Source: Pseudomonas sp. BN411 | GTDB lineage: Bacteria; Pseudomonadota; Gammaproteobacteria; Pseudomonadales; Pseudomonadaceae | NCBI RefSeq assembly: GCF_029871235.1 | Contig: NZ_SSOM01000074.1 | Coordinates: 142,161-206,160 of the forward strand | Direction: 5' to 3' | Length of the DNA stretch: 64,000 nt | Shown: in pieces, positions 21,203 to 30,599 of the stretch | How positions within the stretch are numbered: position 1 is the stretch's first letter | Layout: each line of letters opens with the position of its first letter | The notes under the pieces: generated by a model | The model's input: only the letters and a program-made list of their open reading frames with translations | The model's database searches: none | Told to the model about the DNA's origin: nothing | Made by a program: the position numbers and the translations under genes

Positions 21203-23203
21203 ATGCCCAGCCGTCGTGAGCGTGCCAATGCCATTCGTGCCCTGAGCATGGATGCGGTGCAGAAAGCCAACAGCGGCCACCCCGGCGCCCCCATGGGGAT
21301 GGCCGATATCGCCGAAGTGCTCTGGCGGGATTACCTGCAGCACAACCCGAACAACCCCGAATGGCCCAACCGCGACCGCTTCGTGCTGTCCAACGGCCAC
21401 GGCTCGATGCTGAACTACTCGCTGCTGCACCTGACCGGCTACGACCTCAACATCGAAGACCTGAAGAACTTCCGCCAGCTCGGCAGCCGCACCCCGGGCC
21501 ACCCGGAGTACGGCTACACCGCTGGCGTCGAGACCACCACCGGTCCGCTGGGCCAGGGCATCGCCAACGCCGTTGGTTTCGCCATCGCCGAAAAGACCCT
21601 GGCTGCCCAGTTCAACCGTGACGGCCACAACATCGTCGACCACAACACCTACGTGTTCCTCGGCGATGGCTGCATGATGGAAGGCATTTCCCACGAAGTC
21701 TGCGCACTGGCCGGCACCCTCGGCCTGGGCAAGCTGGTCGCCTTCTACGACGACAACGGCATCTCCATCGACGGCGAAGTCCACGGCTGGTTCACCGATG
21801 ACACCCCGAAGCGCTTCGAAGCCTACGGCTGGCAGGTGATCCGTAACGTCGACGGCCATGACGCCGACGAGATCAAGACCGCCATCGAGACCGCGCGCAA
21901 ATCCAGCGACCGCCCGACCCTGATCTGCTGCAAGACCGTGATCGGCTTCGGTTCGCCGAACAAGCAAGGCAAGGAAGAGTGCCACGGCGCTCCCCTGGGC
22001 AACGACGAAATCGCCCTGACCCGCGCCGCGCTGGGCTGGAACCACGCGCCCTTCGAAGTCCCGGCCGACATCTATGCCGAGTGGGACGCCAAGGCCGCCG
22101 GCGCCTCCCGCGAGGCCGAGTGGAACGAGCGCTTCGCCGCCTACGCCGCCGCCCATCCGGAACTGGCCGCTGAATTCCAGCGCCGCATCAAGGGCCAACT
22201 GCCGGCCGACTTCTCCGCCAAGGCCGATGCCTACATCGCGGAAGTGGCCGCCAAGGGCGAAACCATCGCCAGCCGCAAGGCCAGCCAGAACGCCCTGAAC
22301 GCCTTCGGCCCGCTGCTGCCGGAATTCCTCGGCGGTTCGGCTGACCTGGCCGGCTCCAACCTGACCCTGTGGAAGGGTTGCAAGGGTGTGTCCGCCGAGG
22401 ACGCTTCCGGCAACTACCTGTTCTACGGCGTGCGCGAGTTCGGCATGAGCGCCATCATGAACGGCATCGCCCTGCACGGCGGCTTCATTCCTTACGGCGC
22501 CACCTTCCTGGTCTTCATGGAATACGCCTGCAACGCCGTGCGCATGGCCGCCCTGATGAAGAAGCGCGTGCTGTTCGTCTACACCCACGACTCCATCGGC
22601 CTGGGTGAAGACGGTCCGACCCACCAGCCGGTCGAGCAGTTGGCCAGCCTGCGCTGCACCCCGAACCTGAACACCTGGCGTCCGGCTGACGCGGTGGAAT
22701 CCGCTGTGGCCTGGAAATCCTCCATCGAGCGCAACGACGGCCCGAGCGCGCTGATCTTCTCCCGCCAGAACCTGCCCCACCAGGCTCGCGACGCTGCCCA
22801 GGTGGCGAACATCGCCCGTGGCGGCTACGTGCTGAAGGACAGCGAAGGCGAGCCGGAACTGATCCTGATCGCCACCGGCTCCGAAGTGGGCCTGGCCGTC
22901 CAGGCCTATGACGTGCTGACCGCCGCCGGCCGCAAGGTTCGCGTGGTGTCCATGCCGTCCACCAGCCTGTTCGACCAGCAGGACGCCGCCTACAAGCAGG
23001 CCGTTCTGCCGGTACAGGTTGGCGCGCGCATTGCCATCGAAGCTGCCCATGCGGACTTCTGGTACAAGTACGTCGGCCTGGAAGGTCGCGTGATCGGCAT
23101 GACCACCTTCGGTGAGTCGGCGCCGGCCGCAGCCCTGTTCGAGCACTTCGGCTTCACCGTCGACAACATCGTCGCCACCGCCGAAGAACTGCTGGACGTC
23201 TGA
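21203..23203 (+). CDS. tktA: Transketolase
   Basis: This 666-residue thiamine-diphosphate enzyme moves two-carbon units in the pentose phosphate pathway. Visible are [18 protein letters not shown], the TPP-binding [13 protein letters not shown]...FYDDNGIS region, the pyrimidine-domain [12 protein letters not shown], and [20 protein letters not shown]. Length is normal. AGGAGA lies before the ATG. It heads a run of carbon-metabolism genes (tktA-epd-pgk-lipoproteins-fba), an order shared with other Pseudomonas (PA0548-PA0555 region of P. aeruginosa). Confidence 0.97.
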   Translation: MPSRRERANAIRALSMDAVQKANSGHPGAPMGMADIAEVLWRDYLQHNPNNPEWPNRDRFVLSNGHGSMLNYSLLHLTGYDLNIEDLKNFRQLGSRTPGHPEYGYTAGVETTTGPLGQGIANAVGFAIAEKTLAAQFNRDGHNIVDHNTYVFLGDGCMMEGISHEVCALAGTLGLGKLVAFYDDNGISIDGEVHGWFTDDTPKRFEAYGWQVIRNVDGHDADEIKTAIETARKSSDRPTLICCKTVIGFGSPNKQGKEECHGAPLGNDEIALTRAALGWNHAPFEVPADIYAEWDAKAAGASREAEWNERFAAYAAAHPELAAEFQRRIKGQLPADFSAKADAYIAEVAAKGETIASRKASQNALNAFGPLLPEFLGGSADLAGSNLTLWKGCKGVSAEDASGNYLFYGVREFGMSAIMNGIALHGGFIPYGATFLVFMEYACNAVRMAALMKKRVLFVYTHDSIGLGEDGPTHQPVEQLASLRCTPNLNTWRPADAVESAVAWKSSIERNDGPSALIFSRQNLPHQARDAAQVANIARGGYVLKDSEGEPELILIATGSEVGLAVQAYDVLTAAGRKVRVVSMPSTSLFDQQDAAYKQAVLPVQVGARIAIEAAHADFWYKYVGLEGRVIGMTTFGESAPAAALFEHFGFTVDNIVATAEELLDV

Positions 23204-23210
23204 CCCGTCC

Positions 23211-23265
23211 GTAGGAGCGAACTTGCTCGCGAGGCTTCTTGCTTCGCGAGCAAGCTCGCTCCTAC
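23211..23265. repeat. REP palindrome between tktA and epd
   Basis: GTAGGAGCGAACTTGCTCGC and the inverted GCGAGCAAGCTCGCTCCTAC form a 55-bp hairpin 7 bp after the tktA stop. It could separate tktA and epd expression by stabilising the upstream mRNA. Same family as 16527 and 60654. Confidence 0.9.
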
Positions 23266-23299
23266 AGGATTTCCTACCCCTCGGTCCTGCGAGCGCACC

Positions 23300-24349
23300 A
23301 TGCCAAGCAACCGCCCCTTCAAAGTCGCCCTCAACGGCTACGGCCGCATCGGCCGTTGCGTGCTGCGCGCGCTCCATGAGCGCAGTGGCGGGGCGAGCTT
23401 CGAGATCGTCGCGCTGAACGACCTGGCCGATCAGGCCAGCATCGAATACCTGACCCGCTTCGACTCCACCCACGGCCGCTTCCCCGGCGAAGTGCGGGTG
23501 GATGGCGATTGCCTGCACATCAACGGCGACTGCGTGAAGGTACTGCGTAGCGCCGAACCGGAAGGCATCGACTGGGCTGCCCTGGGCGTGGACCTGGTGC
23601 TGGAATGCTCCGGCCAGTACACCCATCGCCAGCAGGCCGAGCGCTTCCTGGCTGCCGGCGCACCCCGCGTGCTGCTGTCCCAGCCCATGTCCACCGAGTC
23701 GGACATCGACGCCACCATCGTCTATGGCGTCAACCAGGACAGCCTGACCGGTGCCGAGAAACTGGTATCCAACGCGTCCTGCACCACCAACTGCGGTGTG
23801 CCGCTGCTGAAACTTCTCAACGAGTCCGTGGGTCTGGAATACGTCTCCATTACCACTATCCACTCGGCGATGAACGACCAGCCCGTGATCGACGCCTACC
23901 ACCACGAAGACCTGCGCCGCACCCGCTCCGCCTTCCAGTCGGTGATCCCGGTATCCACCGGACTCGCCCGCGGTATCGAGCGCCTGCTGCCGGAACTGAC
24001 CGGGCGCATCCAGGCCAAGGCGATCCGCGTGCCGACGGTGAACGTGTCCTGCCTGGACATCACCCTGCAGACCGCCCGTGACACCTCGGCTGCCGAGATC
24101 AACCGGGTGCTCCGCGAAGCCGCCGAAAGCGGCCCGCTGAAGGGCCTGCTGGCCTACACCGAGCTGCCCCACGCCAGCTGCGACTTCAACCACGATCCCC
24201 ATTCCGCCATCGTCGATGGCAGCCAGACCCGTGTGTCCGGCCCGCGCCTGGTCAACCTGCTGGCCTGGTTCGACAACGAATGGGGCTTCGCCAATCGAAT
24301 GCTCGACACCGCAGACCACTATCTGCGGGTTTCCGCTGCTTCTCGTTAA
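23300..24349 (+). CDS. epd: Erythrose-4-phosphate dehydrogenase
   Basis: This 349-residue GAPDH-family enzyme has the Rossmann start KVALNGYGRIGRCVLRAL, catalytic cysteine segment SNASCTTNCGVPLLK, and C-terminal WFDNEWGFANRMLDT. The context tktA-epd-pgk and the sequence style indicate Epd (pyridoxal 5'-phosphate synthesis) rather than glycolytic GAPDH, although a GAPDH-type role cannot be excluded by eye. It is followed 28 bp later by pgk. Confidence 0.9.
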   Translation: MPSNRPFKVALNGYGRIGRCVLRALHERSGGASFEIVALNDLADQASIEYLTRFDSTHGRFPGEVRVDGDCLHINGDCVKVLRSAEPEGIDWAALGVDLVLECSGQYTHRQQAERFLAAGAPRVLLSQPMSTESDIDATIVYGVNQDSLTGAEKLVSNASCTTNCGVPLLKLLNESVGLEYVSITTIHSAMNDQPVIDAYHHEDLRRTRSAFQSVIPVSTGLARGIERLLPELTGRIQAKAIRVPTVNVSCLDITLQTARDTSAAEINRVLREAAESGPLKGLLAYTELPHASCDFNHDPHSAIVDGSQTRVSGPRLVNLLAWFDNEWGFANRMLDTADHYLRVSAASR

Positions 24350-24377
24350 CTACCAGCCCCCGTGAAGGACTGACCCC

Positions 24378-25538
24378 ATGACCGTGTTGAAAATGACCGA
24401 CCTCGACCTCCAGGGTAAGCGCGTGCTGATCCGTGAGGATCTCAACGTGCCGGTGAAGGACGGCGTCGTGAAGAGTGATGCGCGCATCCTCGCCTCCCTG
24501 CCGACCATCAAGCTGGCACTGGAGAAGGGCGCGGCGGTAATGGTCTGCTCCCACCTGGGCCGTCCCACCGAGGGCGAGTTCTCCGAAGAGAACAGCCTCA
24601 AGCCGGTGGCCGACTACCTGTCCAAGGCCCTGGGCCGCGAGGTTCCGCTGGTGGCCGACTACCTGGGCGGCGTCGACGTCGCCCCCGGCCAGGTGGTGCT
24701 GTTCGAGAACGTGCGCTTCAACAAGGGCGAGAAGAAGAACGCCGATGAGCTGGCCCAGCAGTACGCCGCCCTGTGCGACGTCTTCGTGATGGACGCCTTC
24801 GGCACCGCCCACCGCGCCGAGGGTTCCACCCACGGCGTGGCCAAGTTCGCCAAGGTCGCCGCTGCCGGCCCGCTGCTGGCTGCCGAGCTGGACGCGCTGG
24901 GCAAGGCCCTGGGTAACCCGGCTCGTCCGATGGCCGCCATCGTTGCCGGCTCCAAGGTTTCCACCAAGCTCGACGTGCTGAACTCGCTGTCGCAGATCTG
25001 CGACCAGCTGATCGTCGGCGGCGGCATCGCCAACACCTTCCTCGCCGCTGCCGGCTACAAGGTGGGCAAGTCCCTGTACGAAGCCGACCTGGTCGACACC
25101 GCCAAGGCCATTGCCGCCAAGGTCAGCGTGCCGCTGCCGGTGGACGTGGTGGTCGCCAAGGAATTCGCCGAAAGCGCTGTTGCCACCGTCAAGGCAATCG
25201 CCGACGTGGCAGACGACGACATGATCCTGGACATCGGCCCGCAGACCGCCGCCCAGTTCGCCGAGCTGCTGAAGTCCTCCAAGACCATCCTCTGGAACGG
25301 TCCGGTAGGCGTGTTCGAATTCGACCAGTTCGGCAACGGCACCAAGGTCCTGGCCCAGGCCATCGCCGAAAGCCCGGCCTTCTCCATTGCCGGTGGTGGT
25401 GACACCCTGGCGGCGATCGACAAGTACGGCGTGAACGAGCAGATCTCCTACATCTCCACCGGTGGTGGTGCTTTCCTCGAGTTCGTCGAGGGTAAAGTGC
25501 TGCCCGCCGTGGAAGTGCTGGAACAGCGCGCCAAGTAA
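24378..25538 (+). CDS. pgk: Phosphoglycerate kinase
   Basis: The 386-residue glycolytic/gluconeogenic kinase has [15 protein letters not shown], the substrate loop [10 protein letters not shown], and the nucleotide-binding tail [17 protein letters not shown]...[12 protein letters not shown]. The start is supported by AAGGA upstream. It lies in the tktA-epd-pgk-fba run. Length is normal. Confidence 0.97.
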   Translation: MTVLKMTDLDLQGKRVLIREDLNVPVKDGVVKSDARILASLPTIKLALEKGAAVMVCSHLGRPTEGEFSEENSLKPVADYLSKALGREVPLVADYLGGVDVAPGQVVLFENVRFNKGEKKNADELAQQYAALCDVFVMDAFGTAHRAEGSTHGVAKFAKVAAAGPLLAAELDALGKALGNPARPMAAIVAGSKVSTKLDVLNSLSQICDQLIVGGGIANTFLAAAGYKVGKSLYEADLVDTAKAIAAKVSVPLPVDVVVAKEFAESAVATVKAIADVADDDMILDIGPQTAAQFAELLKSSKTILWNGPVGVFEFDQFGNGTKVLAQAIAESPAFSIAGGGDTLAAIDKYGVNEQISYISTGGGAFLEFVEGKVLPAVEVLEQRAK

Positions 25539-25603
25539 AAGGCCTAAACCATGGCAGGGCTCCGCGGTCCCTTGAACAGGGCTAGCGAAAAGGAGTACCT
25601 GCC

Positions 25604-25798
25604 ATGCGCTACGCTGCGATTCTGCTGATTCTCTGTGCTGGACTCTGGGGCTGTGCCGGTGGCAAGCCCTCCAGCACTTGTGAAGTGATGAGCCCGCCCC
25701 AGGTGATAGTCCCGAGCAATCAGGATGACCAGCGGGTAGAGGCGCAGGCCAGTGGTGACCCCACTGAGAGCAACGAAGGACAACAGCATTGCCCGTGA
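25604..25798 (+). CDS. Small predicted lipoprotein
   Basis: This 64-residue protein has a lipoprotein signal peptide (AAILLILCAGLWGC, lipobox LWGC) and a short polar, disordered-looking mature part (VMSPPQVIVPSNQDDQRVEAQ) ending in QHCP. AAAAGGAG precedes the ATG. It sits between pgk and the MliC gene in the same direction. I do not recognise a family; a small lipoprotein at this position appears conserved in Pseudomonas. Confidence 0.75.
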   Translation: MRYAAILLILCAGLWGCAGGKPSSTCEVMSPPQVIVPSNQDDQRVEAQASGDPTESNEGQQHCP

Positions 25799-25844
25799 CG
25801 GAGCGGTGCGCGGATGGCCGGAGCCGTCCCCCAAGGAGACGTGG

Positions 25845-26162
25845 ATGAAAGGATGGTTCGCCCTCGCGGGCCTCGCGCTGCTGACCGGTTGTGCCGGTCA
25901 GCAGGCTCCCAGCGATGATTGGACCCGCTGGGTATGCGACAGCCAGACCGAAGTACTCTGGCGCTTCGCCGATGCGAGCCAGGAGAGCGTTGATCTGCGC
26001 CTGGGCGGCGGCGATATCGTCCACCGCCTCAAGCGGGAACCCTCGGGCTCCGGCGCGCTCTACACCGACGGCAACCTGGCCTTCCACACCAAGGGTGATG
26101 AAGGCCTGGTCTATTGGGCCGCTACCGACGACCTGATTGGTCGCGGCTGCAAAGCCCTCTGA
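25845..26162 (+). CDS. MliC-type lysozyme inhibitor lipoprotein
   Basis: This 105-residue lipoprotein (LALLTGCAG lipobox) has one MliC domain: WVCDSQTEVLWRF strand, then the two inhibitor motifs SGSGALY and HTKGDEG. In characterised MliC/PliC proteins, residues of these motifs enter the active-site cleft of c-type lysozyme. A role in protection from host or competitor lysozyme, in the outer membrane or periplasm, is inferred. AAGGAGA lies before the ATG, and the gene is 46 bp after the small lipoprotein. Confidence 0.85.
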   Translation: MKGWFALAGLALLTGCAGQQAPSDDWTRWVCDSQTEVLWRFADASQESVDLRLGGGDIVHRLKREPSGSGALYTDGNLAFHTKGDEGLVYWAATDDLIGRGCKAL

Positions 26163-26223
26163 CCCGTTTTTGATTTTCCCCGGGGCGGGCGCATGACCGC
26201 TCCTCCCTGGGAACTTGAACCCG

Positions 26224-26242
26224 GCCTGCCCCTGCGGCAGGC
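26224..26242 (+). other. Stem-loop in the fba leader
   Basis: GCCTGCC/GGCAGGC hairpin followed by TTTGC, 43 bp before fba. It may be a weak terminator or attenuator that separates fba from the lipoprotein genes. Confidence 0.4.
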
Positions 26243-26284
26243 TTTGCAATTTGACAGCCCACCCAATCGGGAGACTGAAACACC

Positions 26285-27349
26285 ATGGCACTCATCAGCA
26301 TGCGCCAGATGCTGGACCACGCCGCCGAATTCGGCTACGGCGTACCGGCTTTCAACGTCAACAACCTGGAACAGATGCGCGCCATCATGGAAGCGGCCGA
26401 CAAGACCGATTCCCCGGTGATCGTGCAGGCCTCCGCCGGTGCCCGCAAATACGCTGGCGCCCCCTTCCTGCGCCACCTGATCCTGGCTGCCATCGAAGAA
26501 TTCCCGCACATCCCGGTGTGCATGCACCAGGACCACGGCACCAGCCCTGACGTCTGCCAGCGCTCCATCCAGCTCGGTTTCTCCTCCGTGATGATGGACG
26601 GCTCCCTGCGCGAAGACGGCAAGACCCCGTCCGACTACGAGTACAACGTGCGCGTCACTCAGCAGACCGTTGCCTTCGCCCACGCCTGCGGCGTGTCCGT
26701 GGAAGGTGAGCTGGGCTGCCTGGGTTCCCTGGAAACCGGCCAGGCCGGTGAAGAAGACGGCGTTGGCGCCGAAGGCATTCTGGACCACAGCCAGATGCTG
26801 ACCGACCCGGAAGAGGCCGCCGACTTCGTCAAGAAGACCCAGGTGGACGCCCTGGCCATCGCCATCGGCACCAGCCACGGCGCCTACAAGTTCACCAAGC
26901 CGCCGACCGGTGACATCCTCGCCATCGACCGCATCAAGGAAATCCACAAGCGCATCCCCAACACCCACCTGGTGATGCACGGTTCTTCCTCCGTTCCGCA
27001 GGACTGGCTGGCGATCATCAACGAGTTCGGCGGCGACATTAAGGAAACCTACGGCGTGCCGGTCGAGGAAATCGTCGAAGGCATCAAGTACGGCGTACGC
27101 AAGGTGAACATCGACACCGACCTGCGCCTGGCTTCCACCGGTGCCATCCGCAGCTTCCTGGCCAAGAACCCGGCCGAGTTCGATCCGCGCAAATACTTCG
27201 CCAAGACCGTCGAAGCCATGCGCGACATCTGCATCGCCCGCTACGAAGCTTTCGGCACCGCCGGCAACGCCTCCAAGATCAAGCCGATCTCCCTGGATGG
27301 CATGTTCGCGCGCTACGCCAAGGGCGAGCTGGCCGCCAAGGTCAACTGA
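26285..27349 (+). CDS. fba: Class II fructose-1,6-bisphosphate aldolase
   Basis: This 354-residue zinc-dependent aldolase joins DHAP and GAP in gluconeogenesis, the main direction in Pseudomonas. Visible: [13 protein letters not shown], the zinc/catalytic [38 protein letters not shown] with a zinc histidine, [10 protein letters not shown] and [18 protein letters not shown] ribosome site upstream. A terminator follows at 27369. Confidence 0.97.
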   Translation: MALISMRQMLDHAAEFGYGVPAFNVNNLEQMRAIMEAADKTDSPVIVQASAGARKYAGAPFLRHLILAAIEEFPHIPVCMHQDHGTSPDVCQRSIQLGFSSVMMDGSLREDGKTPSDYEYNVRVTQQTVAFAHACGVSVEGELGCLGSLETGQAGEEDGVGAEGILDHSQMLTDPEEAADFVKKTQVDALAIAIGTSHGAYKFTKPPTGDILAIDRIKEIHKRIPNTHLVMHGSSSVPQDWLAIINEFGGDIKETYGVPVEEIVEGIKYGVRKVNIDTDLRLASTGAIRSFLAKNPAEFDPRKYFAKTVEAMRDICIARYEAFGTAGNASKIKPISLDGMFARYAKGELAAKVN

Positions 27350-27368
27350 TCCTGTAGTGCTTCACGAG

Positions 27369-27393
27369 GAGCCCCGCAATGCGGGGCTCTTTC
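27369..27393 (+). terminator. Rho-independent terminator after fba
   Basis: Nine-bp stem GAGCCCCGC/GCGGGGCTC with an AAT loop and TTTC tail, 20 bp past the fba stop. Confidence 0.88.
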
Positions 27394-27416
27394 GTATCCG
27401 GCAAAAGGAGTTTCCG

Positions 27417-27878
27417 ATGCGTCTGCCCCTGATGATGGGTTTCGCCCTGCTGGTCGCGGGCTGTGCCGGCCAGCCGCCGGTGGCCCCCGCGCCGCCGCCT
27501 GAGCCGGTATCCAGCGATCCGCAGCAGTGCCTGGACCGCACCGACTGCACCACCAAGACTTCCCGCACCCTGATGTTCGTCTTCGACTACGCCGAAGCCG
27601 GCGGCGCCCTGGTGCAGCGCAAGGGCGTCTGGCTGTTCACCCCGACTGCGACCAAACCGTCCGGCTGGCCGTCGCTGAAGATCCGTCTGGCCGACCCGCC
27701 CACCGGGCGCTTCGAGTTCGCCAGCCAGTGCCCGGCTGAGGACTGCCGGATCAGCGAGGGGGATCTGTTGAGGGTGTATCGCAGTTATCTGGGCGGTGAG
27801 CCCTGCTCGTTGCTCGATCCCAAGGCATTGGCGCGTTGCGTTGAGCCCGAAACCCTCACCCCCAGCCCCTCTCCCTGA
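27417..27878 (+). CDS. Predicted lipoprotein with repeat-derived C terminus
   Basis: This 153-residue protein has a lipoprotein signal (MMGFALLVAGCAG), a proline-rich linker (QPPVAPAPPPEPVSS) and a small beta-rich, cysteine-containing domain (CLDRTDCTTKT, FASQCPAEDCRISEGDLLRVY). No family is recognised. AAAAGGAG precedes the ATG. The last seven residues, LTPSPSP, and the stop codon are encoded by the palindromic repeat starting at 27852, so the native 3' end was probably replaced by repeat insertion. Confidence 0.75.
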   Translation: MRLPLMMGFALLVAGCAGQPPVAPAPPPEPVSSDPQQCLDRTDCTTKTSRTLMFVFDYAEAGGALVQRKGVWLFTPTATKPSGWPSLKIRLADPPTGRFEFASQCPAEDCRISEGDLLRVYRSYLGGEPCSLLDPKALARCVEPETLTPSPSP

Positions 27879-28008
27879 GGGAGAGGGGAGCTGTTTGTGC
27901 GAAGGCCGTCATTTGCGTTCGGCATCACTCCCGGTTGCCGGCGAGTTTCATTCATTCAGGCGCGAGTCACCCCTCTCCACGTTGGGGAGAGGGGCCGGGG
28001 GGAGGGAG
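27852..28008. repeat. Paired CCCTCTCCC-type inverted repeat element
   Basis: CCCTCACCCCCAGCCCCTC followed by the CTCTCCCTGAGGGAGAG hairpin opens the element (27852-27890). CCCTCTCC-ACGTT-GGGGAGAGGG and a closing GGGGGGAGGG (27970-28008) form the other end. The two outer ends are in inverted orientation, like a small MITE or REP doublet of about 157 bp. It overlaps the end of the lipoprotein gene and abuts the alginate lyase stop. A relative lies at 62756-62862. Confidence 0.75.
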
Positions 28009-28680
28009 TCAGGGCACCCGATGCTCGATCTTCAGGCTGTAGAAGGTCGCCTTCCCCGCCTCGGTCTCGTATCCCGTGTTGTCCTGTGCATATACCCCCG
28101 CCTTGAAGTACAGCGGCTTCGGCGCCCAGGCCGTGGACAGCTGCTGGCTCCACAGGCTGCCATTGACCATCACGCTGAGCACGCCCTTCGGCGACAGGTC
28201 GATCACGTAGCTGAAGCGCTGGTTCAGCGGGATGCCACTGAGCAGCGGGATCACGGTGCTGGTTTCCTCGGTGGGCGATTTGCGCACCTTGGCGACGATG
28301 TTGGCTGTCTGGCTCGCAGTCTTGAACTGGTACTCCAGCTTGAGCAGCGGATTGGCGCTGCCAAAGGCGTGGATCTGGCCGATCACCAGCTTGCCGGTGG
28401 AAGGCACCTGGCTGACGGCGAGGTTGGCGCTGAGCAGGTTGTCGGCGCTGGGGTAGGTCCAGTTGCGTAGCTCGCCGTCGGCGTAGGTCTCGCGCAGTTC
28501 GCTGCGCGGGTACACAGCGTTGGCGGTGGTGGTGCCGTTCACCGGGACCCAGAAGGTCACGCCAGTGGAGGTGCTCTGGAAATAGTGGTCCTGGTAACCA
28601 CCCACCAGCAGCGGGGTTTCGATGGTGACAGCGGGTACGCCTACGGGCAGGGTCAGGTTCCAGGTGGAGAGGTCGATCAT
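28009..28680 (-). CDS. Polysaccharide lyase family 7 alginate lyase
   Basis: This 223-residue PL7 enzyme cleaves alginate by beta-elimination. The three family signatures are present: YPRSELRE (59-63), QIHAF (102-104) and YFKAGVYAQ (191-199). The start at 28680 gives a bare PL7 jelly-roll domain, like P. aeruginosa PA1167. No signal peptide is seen, and a longer in-frame start at 28821 adds a sequence that does not look like one, so export is uncertain. Ribosome site weak. Nearest neighbours are unrelated. Confidence 0.88.
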   Translation of the reverse strand: MIDLSTWNLTLPVGVPAVTIETPLLVGGYQDHYFQSTSTGVTFWVPVNGTTTANAVYPRSELRETYADGELRNWTYPSADNLLSANLAVSQVPSTGKLVIGQIHAFGSANPLLKLEYQFKTASQTANIVAKVRKSPTEETSTVIPLLSGIPLNQRFSYVIDLSPKGVLSVMVNGSLWSQQLSTAWAPKPLYFKAGVYAQDNTGYETEAGKATFYSLKIEHRVP

Positions 28681-29208
28681 GACTGAGTTCTCGAAAGGAA
28701 CTTCCAGTCGGGCGCTGCTTATCCTCGTCACCCAGATACTGGGGCGGCGTTCCGGCCAATCGCGCTCGAACCAAAAGTGAGGTTGCTGGTGGCAGTTGCC
28801 CGCCGTGTCGTCCGAAGGCATTGCGGCCGTCTCGCGAGCGCTTTATACGGACTCGCCGCGTGGCTTGTCAGTTACCGATTGTCGTCATGTTGACGTCAAT
28901 AAAATGCCGAATTTTCGATTGGCCAGTATTGCGATATTGCTTCTGGCGACCGCATCGTATTCGGCCGGATATGACCGGCCTTGATGGATAAGGAGTTTTC
29001 CCCAAGGGGGGCGCCGGTTTATTGAACGGCTCTGGCTCGGTGCTATCAGCGATACGCGTGGCGCGCTCGAGAGGGAATTTGCTCGAAAATTGAACTGCGT
29101 CGCAAAGCCCCAGGGAACTATTCGAGGTACGGTCGACTGGTCCGGGAGGCGCTCGCAAAAGGCTGTGCTCGGGTAGACTGTCGCGCCCCCATTCCCACCA
29201 GCTTTGTC
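28681..29208. other. Gene-poor, locally AT-rich gap
   Basis: This 528-bp interval has no convincing gene. Its middle (about 28840-29000) is more AT-rich than the surroundings and includes the palindrome TTGACGTCAA (28890-28899). A 26-codon frame at 28904-28984 on the plus strand encodes a signal-peptide-like stretch (LASIAILLLATASYSAGYDR) with no good ribosome site, so it may be a remnant of a decayed exported-protein gene or chance. Confidence 0.5.
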
Positions 29209-29703
29209 ATGACCAGTCTCAAGTACCTCCGCGGCTACCCGGCCCACCTCCAGGAACAGGTGGCGCAGATGATGGCCGCCGGCCGCCTCGGCGAGTACCT
29301 GGAGCGCCGCTATCCGGGCCGCCACGAAGTGCAGAGCGACAAGGCGCTGTACAGCTACGCCATGACCCTGAAGCAGGAGCACCTGCGTAACGCGCCGGCC
29401 CCGGACAAGGTGCTCTACGACAACAAGCTCGATGTGGTGCACAAGGCCCTCGGCCTGAACACGGCCATCTCGCGGGTGCAGGGCGGCAAGCTCAAGGCGA
29501 AGAAGGAAATCCGCGTCGCGTCGCTGTTCAAGGAGGCCGCGCCGGAGTTCCTGCAAATGATCCTGGTCCACGAGCTGGCGCACCTGAAGGAACGCGACCA
29601 CACCAAGGCCTTCTACCAGCTGTGCGAACACATGCTGCCCGGCTACCACCAGCTGGAGTTCGACCTGCGCATCTACCTCACCTGGCGGGAGCTGCCGGGC
29701 TGA
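29209..29703 (+). CDS. YgjP-type zinc metalloprotease-like protein
   Basis: This 164-residue cytoplasmic protein has the zinc motif LVHELAHLKERDH (HExxH plus a later histidine, about residues 122-134), ending in PGYHQLEFDLRIYL, as in the DUF45/YgjP family of metallopeptidase-like proteins. Substrate unknown. It is shorter than typical YgjP proteins (about 230 residues), mostly at the N-terminal side. The ribosome site is weak. Confidence 0.8.
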   Translation: MTSLKYLRGYPAHLQEQVAQMMAAGRLGEYLERRYPGRHEVQSDKALYSYAMTLKQEHLRNAPAPDKVLYDNKLDVVHKALGLNTAISRVQGGKLKAKKEIRVASLFKEAAPEFLQMILVHELAHLKERDHTKAFYQLCEHMLPGYHQLEFDLRIYLTWRELPG

Positions 29704-29756
29704 GCCGAACGCCGGCTGCTAGGCTCTGAGGTAGCAGCCGACCGAGGTTCGCGGAC

Positions 29757-30512
29757 ATGCGTCCGACTTTCCGCACCCTCTGTTTCATCCTCTGGGTGCT
29801 GGGCCTGGTCCCCTTCGCCGATGGCCGGGAATTGCTCGCCGTCGGCACCGAATTCCCCGGTATCTATGTCCTCGACCGCAGCGGTGAGCCGCGCGGGCTC
29901 GGCGTTGATGCGTTGCGCGTGATCGCCAGCGAGCTGGGTCATCAGGTGCGTTTCGAGCACTACCCCTGGGCACGCGCGCAGAAGCTGGTGGAAGAGGGCC
30001 GCGCCGATGTGCTGATCGGCCCCTACCGGACCGCTGCGCGGGAGCGCCGTTTCCAGTTCGCCGAGCCCGGCTTCTACCGCGACAGCGTCGTCTTCTATGC
30101 CCGCACGGACTCCACCAGCAGTTGGGACGGCACCCTGGAAAGCCTCCTGGGGAAACGCATCGCCATCATCCACGGCTGGATCTACGGTGAACGCTTCGAA
30201 GCCATGCGCGGCCACCTCGACCAGCACGTCACACCCTCGGTGGAGCATGCCTTCAAGCTGCTGATGGCGGGGCGCGCCGACCTGGCCGCGACCAACGTGC
30301 GGGATTCCCGGCCACGCATTGAAGAGCTGGGTATCGCCGACAAGGTGCATCGCCTCAAGCCGGACATCGATACCCAGGTGGGCTATTTCGCCCTGCCAAG
30401 AGGCGAAGCCCACCGCCAGCTCCGTGACGACATCGGCCGCACCCTGCGACAGATGCGTGCCGATGGTCGGCTGGCAAAGCTCGCAAAGCCTTATGGCGTG
30501 CCGCTTCCCTGA
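29757..30512 (+). CDS. Orphan periplasmic solute-binding protein (SBP_bac_3 type)
   Basis: This 251-residue protein has a signal peptide (FILWVLGLVPFADG) and a family 3 binding fold: LLAVGTEFPGIYVLDRSGEPRGLGVDAL, YPWARAQKLVEEGRADVLIGPYRT, then GKRIAIIHGWIYG in lobe two. No transporter genes are adjacent. It is similar in plan to the proteins at 7957 and 37445. Ligand unknown. It is followed 87 bp later by an HDOD-domain gene. Confidence 0.8.
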   Translation: MRPTFRTLCFILWVLGLVPFADGRELLAVGTEFPGIYVLDRSGEPRGLGVDALRVIASELGHQVRFEHYPWARAQKLVEEGRADVLIGPYRTAARERRFQFAEPGFYRDSVVFYARTDSTSSWDGTLESLLGKRIAIIHGWIYGERFEAMRGHLDQHVTPSVEHAFKLLMAGRADLAATNVRDSRPRIEELGIADKVHRLKPDIDTQVGYFALPRGEAHRQLRDDIGRTLRQMRADGRLAKLAKPYGVPLP

Positions 30513-30599
30513 GCAGGTCGTCCGATTGAGCCAATCGCCCGTGGGCGTTGGAGTGGCACATGGCTACACTGCCGCCACAAGAAGAAGGGGGGAGCCGGA

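Noticed and set aside
20753-24319. 1188-codon open frame on the minus strand across tktA and epd
   Set aside because: It lies antisense to two clear enzymes with full motif sets and has a shadow-like composition (Gly/Val/Ala/His/Gln). Codon bias in GC-rich DNA keeps this frame open by chance.
28796-28984. 62-codon plus-strand frame in the gap upstream of the alginate lyase
   Set aside because: No ribosome site and no conserved features; only the last 26 codons look like a signal peptide, so I record it as a possible remnant rather than a gene.
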